The notes under the pieces were generated by a model that saw nothing but the letters and a program-made list of their open reading frames with translations, was not told where the DNA came from and did no database searches. A DNA stretch of 10,913 nucleotides from JAENVT01 sp031412355 (GTDB lineage: Bacteria > Actinomycetota > Acidimicrobiia > Acidimicrobiales > Ilumatobacteraceae): positions 1-10,913 of the forward strand of contig JANOCR010000089.1 of the NCBI GenBank assembly GCA_031412355.1, written 5' to 3'. Positions 6,795-10,913 of the stretch are shown here, piece by piece; within the stretch, counting starts at the first letter, position 1; every line of letters begins with the position of its first letter. Position numbers and translations under genes: made by a program.

Positions 6795-6852
6795 CGTGCC
6801 CCCTTGATCGCTGACGCGCACGATAATCGACTTCCGGAACCGAACTAATCTG
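6795..6852. promoter_or_regulatory. Bidirectional promoter region between TIGR03086 and cyclase/LuxR genes
   Basis: This 58-bp gap must hold both promoters. On the plus strand TAATCT (6846-6851) fits the TANNNT -10 consensus and would start transcription at about 6858, practically on the GTG codons at 6853/6859; no ribosome binding site precedes them, so a leaderless message is plausible. On the minus strand TATCGT (6825-6820) is a candidate -10 box, giving a leader of roughly 20 bases. No clear -35 boxes are seen. Confidence 0.4.
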
Positions 6853-9777
6853 GTGCCCGTGCCGGGGGATCTGCCAGCAGGAACGGTGACGTTCATGTTT
6901 ACCGATATCGAGGATTCGACGCGGCTGTGGGACGAGATGCCAGAGCAGATGGCGGTGGCTCTGGAGGTGCACGACGGCATGGTGCGGGGAGCGATCGAAC
7001 GGCACGGCGGCTACGTGTTCGCCACAGGTGGCGACGGTTTCTGCGCGGCGTTCTCGACGGCGCCCGACGCTGCCGAGGCCGCAGTGGAGATCCAACAGAA
7101 GCTTCTCGCAGACTCCGTCGCGGTTCCCTTCGGGGTACGGATCGGTATACACACAGGCGAAGCGACCGAGCGAAATCGCGACTACTTCGGTCCGGAGGTG
7201 AACCGCGCGGCGCGGTTGATGTCGACCGCCCATGGCGGACAGATCGTGGTGTCCGACACGACCAAAGTGTTGTTGCGCAACCGCTTGACACTCCGGCCGC
7301 TCGGCGAGCACCGACTCCGAGGTCTTGGCCGGCGAATGACGCTGCATCAGGTCGTCGCCGATGGGCTCCCGTCGGAGTTCCCGCCACTTCGCAGCCAGGG
7401 GTCGTTCGCCGGCAACCTGCCTCAGCAGTTGAGCTCGTTCATCGGTCGTGATCAGCTGCTCGCTGACGTTGCCGAACTGGTGCGCGTTAACCGGCTCGTC
7501 ACGTTGAGCGGCGTCGGGGGTGTCGGCAAGACACGACTCGCCCTCGAGGTCGGCGCCGAGATGGCAGGCGAGTTCCCCGACGGTGTCTGGCTTGTCGAGC
7601 TCGCTCCGGTCGGTGACCCCTCGTCTGTGCCTAATGCCATCGCGACTGCACTGGGCATCACGCCCCAAGGAGACGTCGAACTGATCGACACCGTCGCCGA
7701 GGCAGTCGCCGGCCGACGGCTCCTGCTCGTGGTCGACAACTGCGAGCACCTGCTCGGTGCCGCGGGCGCGGCCATCGGACAGATCCTCGGCCGCTCCGGC
7801 AACGCCAAGGTCCTGGCCACGTCGCGCGAGTACCTGTGGGTTGCCGGTGAGACGCTGCTGTCGGTCTCGCCTCTCGCGCTCGACGGGGGCATTGGGTCCG
7901 ATGCGGTCAAGCTGTTCGTGGAGCGGGCCAGTGCGGCCCGCACCGGTTTCGGCTTGTACGACACGCAGAGCGCGGCGGCGGTGACGGAGATCTGCGAGAC
8001 CCTGGACGGGCTTCCGCTCGGTATCGAATTGGCAGCGGCGCGGATGGCCACGATGAGTGCCGTCGAGGTGAGGGATCGGCTCGGCGATCGCTTCCGACTG
8101 CTACGAGGATCGGAGCGGCAGCCGGAGCGCCAGCAAACACTGCAGCTCGCGGTGGGCTGGTCCTACGATCTGTTGAGCGACGACGAGCGAGAGTTGCTGC
8201 GCAACGCATCGGTCTTCTCCGGTGGCTTTGACCTGGCGGCCGTCGCATCTGTCGTCGACGACGCCGATGACGTCGACGTGCTGGAGCGACTCGACTCGCT
8301 GGTTCGCAAATCATTGGTCGTCGTCAATCACGCCGCCGCCCACACGCGATACGGCATGTTCGAGACCATCAGGCAGTTTGCCGAGGCGGAGTTGGCGGCC
8401 GGAGGTGGGCTGGAGCGAATGCGCGACCGCCACGCCGCGCACTTCGGGCACACCGCATCAACTCGCTATCAACACTGGAACGGGCCGGGTTGGCGCGACG
8501 CCGTCGACTGGGTCGAGATCGAGCTCGACAACCTTCGTACTGCGTTTCGCTGGAGCACGCAGCGCGGCGAAGTGGAGGTCGCCACCGATGTCGCCGCGCA
8601 TGCCGCGTTGATGGGTTTCTCGGTGCAACTCTTCGAGACAGTGGGGTGGGCCGAGGAGCTGTTGCCGGCGGCAACCGAAGCCGACGTCCGCCGCCTTCCG
8701 CGCCTCTACACAGGGGCAGGCTACGCGTGCTTCGTCGGACGTGCCGAGGCGGCTGCCGCCAACGCGCACCGAGCGACTGAGCTGGAGACCGAGTCTCGCT
8801 ACGACCCCTGCGAGCCCGGGTATGCGACGTTCATCGAGGCGCTCGGTCAGGTCTACTGCGGCCATCTCGATCGCTACGTCGAACTCACCGGCGTGGTGGC
8901 GGTGCTGCCGAAGGTGGAGACGCGGGGATACGGAATCGCCGCGTACGTCGACGGTTTGCAGTCCGCCGGTCGTATCGAGGAGGCGCTCGAGTTGACGGAC
9001 TCAGCGGTCGCTGCGGCCCGAGAGCTCGGCAACCCCTACTGGATCTCGTACACCCTGTGGATTGTCGGGTTGGCGATCTCCAAGGTGGACTCGAAGCGGG
9101 CATTGCTCGCCTGGGACGAGGGCGCCGACTTTGTTCGAGAGCACCGCGTCAGGTTCTTCGAGGGCTTCATCGGACGGGACGCGGCGCGTCTGCACACCTC
9201 CGCAGGCGAGCCTGAGGCTGCGCTGGCACTGTTCGGCCCGGCCATCGAGTCGTTCCGTCAGGTCAACAATGTGCCGCAGCTCATCATCACGCTGGCCAGC
9301 GTGCCCGCGCTCTTCGAACGCATCGGTCGCCTCGACGTAGCGGCAACGTTGCTCGGCGCTCTGTCGCGCGAGTCGTCGAGCTTGCACCATGTTCCCGAGC
9401 TCGTCGACGTCGGCGAACGGCTCACGGCGCAACTCGGGGAGGACCGATCGAAGGAGCTCGCGTCCGCCGGAGCGATGCTCGATCTCAACGATGCTGCGGC
9501 CTACGCACGCGAGCAGATCGAGCTCGCTCGCAGGGCGCTCACCCGGCAGGCCCGCCACACGCTCCCGGCAGGCCTGACTCGTCGAGAGATCGAGGTGCTG
9601 CGACTGATCGCCGAGGGGAGAGCGACGCGCGAGATCGCCGAGCAGCTGTTCATCTCGTCGAAAACCGCGGACAACCACATCCAGCACATCTATACGAAGC
9701 TCGCGGTCACCAACCGCGCCGCGGCGACCCGTTGGGCCGTCGAACACGAGGTCGTCAACACCACTGTCGCGCGCTGA
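6853..9777 (+). CDS. Fusion regulator: class III nucleotidyl cyclase, NB-ARC-like ATPase, solenoid, LuxR HTH
   Basis: The product is a 974-residue cytosolic protein. Residues about 10-175 form a class III adenylate/guanylate cyclase domain with both metal-binding aspartates (Asp18 in FTDIEDS, Asp61 in GGDGF), the specificity aspartate Asp110 in RDYFGPEVN, and the catalytic Asn117 and Arg121 (VNRAAR). The lysine that normally contacts adenine is Ala57 (VFATGGDG), so the activity may be altered or lost. The ATPase part starts at about 196 (LSSFIGRDQLL), with Walker A GVGGVGKT (220-227), Walker B LLLVVDNCEH (290-299), LATSRE (321-326) and GLPLGIELAAAR (386-397). A winged-helix-like part and a helical-repeat region (about 550-880) follow. 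The LuxR HTH is at 908 to about 965 (LTRREIEVLRLIAEGRATRE, then SSKTADNHIQHIY). GTG 6859 is an alternative start. The divergent TIGR03086 gene is the likeliest target. Architecture and length are usual for actinobacteria. Confidence 0.9.
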   Translation: MPVPGDLPAGTVTFMFTDIEDSTRLWDEMPEQMAVALEVHDGMVRGAIERHGGYVFATGGDGFCAAFSTAPDAAEAAVEIQQKLLADSVAVPFGVRIGIHTGEATERNRDYFGPEVNRAARLMSTAHGGQIVVSDTTKVLLRNRLTLRPLGEHRLRGLGRRMTLHQVVADGLPSEFPPLRSQGSFAGNLPQQLSSFIGRDQLLADVAELVRVNRLVTLSGVGGVGKTRLALEVGAEMAGEFPDGVWLVELAPVGDPSSVPNAIATALGITPQGDVELIDTVAEAVAGRRLLLVVDNCEHLLGAAGAAIGQILGRSGNAKVLATSREYLWVAGETLLSVSPLALDGGIGSDAVKLFVERASAARTGFGLYDTQSAAAVTEICETLDGLPLGIELAAARMATMSAVEVRDRLGDRFRLLRGSERQPERQQTLQLAVGWSYDLLSDDERELLRNASVFSGGFDLAAVASVVDDADDVDVLERLDSLVRKSLVVVNHAAAHTRYGMFETIRQFAEAELAAGGGLERMRDRHAAHFGHTASTRYQHWNGPGWRDAVDWVEIELDNLRTAFRWSTQRGEVEVATDVAAHAALMGFSVQLFETVGWAEELLPAATEADVRRLPRLYTGAGYACFVGRAEAAAANAHRATELETESRYDPCEPGYATFIEALGQVYCGHLDRYVELTGVVAVLPKVETRGYGIAAYVDGLQSAGRIEEALELTDSAVAAARELGNPYWISYTLWIVGLAISKVDSKRALLAWDEGADFVREHRVRFFEGFIGRDAARLHTSAGEPEAALALFGPAIESFRQVNNVPQLIITLASVPALFERIGRLDVAATLLGALSRESSSLHHVPELVDVGERLTAQLGEDRSKELASAGAMLDLNDAAAYAREQIELARRALTRQARHTLPAGLTRREIEVLRLIAEGRATREIAEQLFISSKTADNHIQHIYTKLAVTNRAAATRWAVEHEVVNTTVAR

Positions 9778-9782
9778 GCTCT

Positions 9783-9798
9783 GGCACCCACTGGTGCC
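9783..9798 (+). terminator. Short hairpin after the cyclase/LuxR gene
   Basis: GGCACC (9783-9788) and GGTGCC (9793-9798) form a perfect 6-bp stem with loop CACT, five bases after the stop codon. There is no U-tract, so this is a weak terminator candidate. Confidence 0.4.
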
Positions 9799-9818
9799 GT
9801 CGTGATTTCCCGGTCGAA

Positions 9819-9836
9819 ATGAGGAGGTCTCCTCAT
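9819..9836 (+). promoter_or_regulatory. Dyad ATGAGGAG-GT-CTCCTCAT overlapping a Shine-Dalgarno site
   Basis: The 8-bp arms are perfect complements. In RNA a 7-bp stem with loop GGTC can form. The left arm holds AGGAGG (9822-9827), an ideal ribosome binding site 7 bases before the ATG at 9835, and the right arm holds its complement and runs into that start codon. It could mask initiation or, as DNA, bind a dimeric regulator. TGAGGAGG recurs at 9855-9862. Confidence 0.45.
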
Positions 9837-9909
9837 GCGCTGCCACCCGTTTGTGAGGAGGATCGAAACCACGCCGACCAACCGGGTCGGCGAGGAGAAA
9901 TCCAACTGA
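9835..9909 (+). CDS. Putative 24-residue leader peptide
   Basis: The frame runs from ATG 9835 to TGA 9907-9909 and encodes a 24-residue peptide starting MRCHPFVRRIETTP. It has a textbook AGGAGG at 7 bases and ends 12 bases before the ATG of the next gene, so it is placed like a regulatory upstream ORF. It is basic at the N-terminus, with one Cys and one His, and has no membrane segment. I do not recognise the peptide with certainty. Its presence just ahead of an operon for a ligand-binding protein suggests translational or attenuation control. It could also be an accidental short ORF. Confidence 0.45.
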   Translation: MRCHPFVRRIETTPTNRVGEEKSN

Positions 9910-9921
9910 ACGGAGAGAACA

Positions 9922-10194
9922 ATGATTTTGGCAACGACAAAGGTCGAAGACGTCGACCGCTTCCTGGAAGTCTTTGCATCCAAGGGCGCGGTGAAGCGAG
10001 CAGAACACGGGTCAAAGGGGTCGACGGTCTTTCGTGATCCCAGTGAGGAGGATCGCGTGTGGGCGCTCTTCGACTGGGACGAGCAGGGTTGGCTGAGCTT
10101 CGTGTCCGATCCCGACGTACCGCCGATCCTCAAGGAAGCCGGTCACGTCGGCAAGCCGCAAGCGGCACAGCTGGCCGGAACGTACCGGGCATGA
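9922..10194 (+). CDS. Small protein, possible dimeric alpha/beta-barrel (ABM-like) fold
   Basis: This is a complete 90-residue cytosolic protein. The ATG at 9922 is preceded by GGAGAG (9912-9917). The pattern of an N-terminal strand (MILATTKVED), a helix (VDRFLEVFASKGAVKRAEHG), strands (STVFRDPSEEDRVWALFDWD) and a second helix (GWLSFVSDPDVPPILKEAG) resembles the ferredoxin-like half barrels of the antibiotic-biosynthesis-monooxygenase/Dabb type, which act as small oxygenases or ligand-binding accessories. The typical heme or substrate residues cannot be assigned, so no reaction is proposed. Its stop overlaps the start of the next gene (ATGA), which points to translational coupling and a shared role with the UrtA/AmiC-like protein. 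Confidence 0.7.
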   Translation: MILATTKVEDVDRFLEVFASKGAVKRAEHGSKGSTVFRDPSEEDRVWALFDWDEQGWLSFVSDPDVPPILKEAGHVGKPQAAQLAGTYRA

Positions 10195-10913
10195 CCGGGT
10201 CAGCGAACCGACCGGCTCGCGTCGGCATCATCACCGATCAAACCGGGCCACTCTCGTTCATGGGTGTCGCCAACACGAACGTCGCCAAGATGGTGATCGA
10301 CGACATCAACGCCGAGGGTGGACTACTGGGTCACCCGATCGAGTTGTTCATCGAGGACAGCGCGACGGAAGACAGCGCCGCCGAAGCCGCTGCCACCAAG
10401 CTCGTCGAACAGGAGCACGTCGACGTCATCCTCGGCGGCATCTACAGCTCCACTCGCCAGGCAATCAAGGGCCCGGCGGTCGAGCAGGGCAACACGCTCT
10501 ACATCTATCCCGAGCAGTACGAGGGCCAAGAGTGTCATCCGTTGATCTTCTGCACCGGTCCGGTACCGGCGCAGCAGGTCGAGCCACTCTTTCCTTGGCT
10601 GATGCGGCACACCGGAGCGAAGACCTTCTACATGCCGTCGGCCGATTACATCTGGCCTCACACCATGAACAAGAAGGTGCGCGAGGTGGTCTCGGCCGAG
10701 GGCGGTTCGGTGGTCGGAGAGGAGTACTTCCCGATGGACCACATGGACTACGAAGGCGTCGTCAACGACATCATGGCCAGTGGGGCAGACGTGGTGTTCA
10801 ACACCATCGTTCCTCCCGGCCTGACGCCGTTCCTCGAGCTCCTTTACAACGCCAACTTCAGCAAGAGGGGAGGCCAGATCGTCTGCACGTACTTCGACGA
10901 GAACTTCCTGAAC
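10191..10913 (+). CDS. UrtA/AmiC-like ligand-binding protein (urea/short-chain amide type), 3' truncated by window end
   Basis: The frame is open from ATG 10191 to the right edge (241 codons seen; family length about 380-430). It starts inside the TGA of the previous gene (ATGA). The N-terminus RVGIITDQTGPLSFMGVANT is the first strand/helix of type I periplasmic-binding folds. INAEGGLLGHPIELFIEDSA, LVEQEHVDVILGGIYSSTRQ, YIYPEQYEGQECHPLIF and SADYIWPHTMNKKVREVV follow, with the YPxxYEG and DYIxP patterns shared by UrtA urea-binding proteins and the amide sensor AmiC. There is no signal peptide or lipobox before residue 10. The visible protein therefore looks cytoplasmic, like AmiC, which controls an antiterminator, rather than an exported ABC-transporter receptor. 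Downstream genes (transporter, amidase, or a regulator) would decide this but lie outside the window. Confidence 0.85.
   Translation, partial: MTGSANRPARVGIITDQTGPLSFMGVANTNVAKMVIDDINAEGGLLGHPIELFIEDSATEDSAAEAAATKLVEQEHVDVILGGIYSSTRQAIKGPAVEQGNTLYIYPEQYEGQECHPLIFCTGPVPAQQVEPLFPWLMRHTGAKTFYMPSADYIWPHTMNKKVREVVSAEGGSVVGEEYFPMDHMDYEGVVNDIMASGADVVFNTIVPPGLTPFLELLYNANFSKRGGQIVCTYFDENFLN

Noticed and set aside
6199..7749. 516-codon minus-strand open frame
   Set aside because: It is antisense to the cyclase/LuxR gene and to the real TIGR03086 frame; Arg/His-rich composition typical of a high-GC shadow frame.
9778..9921. Possible guanidine-type riboswitch before the amide/urea-type operon
   Set aside because: The conserved guanidine-I core and the ACGR-loop hairpins of guanidine-II are not found; the dyad and leader ORF explain the region better.
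1..10913. CRISPR array or phage structural genes
   Set aside because: No regularly spaced direct repeats and no cas, capsid, terminase or integrase motifs were seen.

Overview
The window is high-GC DNA with actinobacterial character. It carries DinB/mycothiol-transferase-like proteins of the TIGR03086 type, very long LuxR-family ATPase regulators, and GTG starts. An actinomycete or an acidimicrobial lineage would fit; the sequence alone does not fix the genus.

Layout. Positions 1-254 are ambiguous left-edge DNA. A TIGR03086-type DinB-like protein follows (255-824, +). Positions 825-1800 are a gene graveyard: a frameshifted fragment of an ISL3-type transposase (+) abuts a frameshifted fragment of a short-chain dehydrogenase (-), followed by a 23-bp repeat that matches part of an initiator tRNA. 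Then come a 920-residue ATPase/TPR/LuxR regulator (1801-4563, +) and a GNAT acetyltransferase (4694-5305, +). At 5603-5655 lies the 3' part of a tRNA-fMet without its 5' half, followed at once by a strong hairpin. Beyond it are a multiply frameshifted carboxymuconolactone decarboxylase fragment (5985-6185, -) and a second TIGR03086 protein (6213-6794, -). A 974-residue cyclase/ATPase/LuxR fusion (6853-9777, +) is divergent from the latter. The right end begins a new operon: a 24-codon leader ORF, a 90-residue small protein, and, overlapping it by ATGA, a UrtA/AmiC-like ligand-binding protein that runs off the right edge.

How it fits together. Each large LuxR regulator is near a TIGR03086 protein: once on the same strand across about 1 kb of debris, once directly divergent with only 58 bp between starts. 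This looks like a regulator/target module present twice. The regulators probably sense a ligand through their solenoid parts and use ATP binding to switch DNA binding. The second adds a class III nucleotidyl cyclase domain whose adenine-recognising lysine is replaced by alanine.

The 3' tRNA fragment and its hairpin look like the far attachment site (attR) of an element that entered a tRNA-fMet gene. If so, DNA to the left of about 5603 (first regulator, GNAT gene, transposase debris) belongs to an old genomic island. A degenerate second copy of the tRNA core at 1444-1466 suggests a nested or earlier insertion. No integrase is visible. The right-end operon is an unrelated amide/urea-type ligand uptake or sensing locus with a candidate leader-peptide control region.
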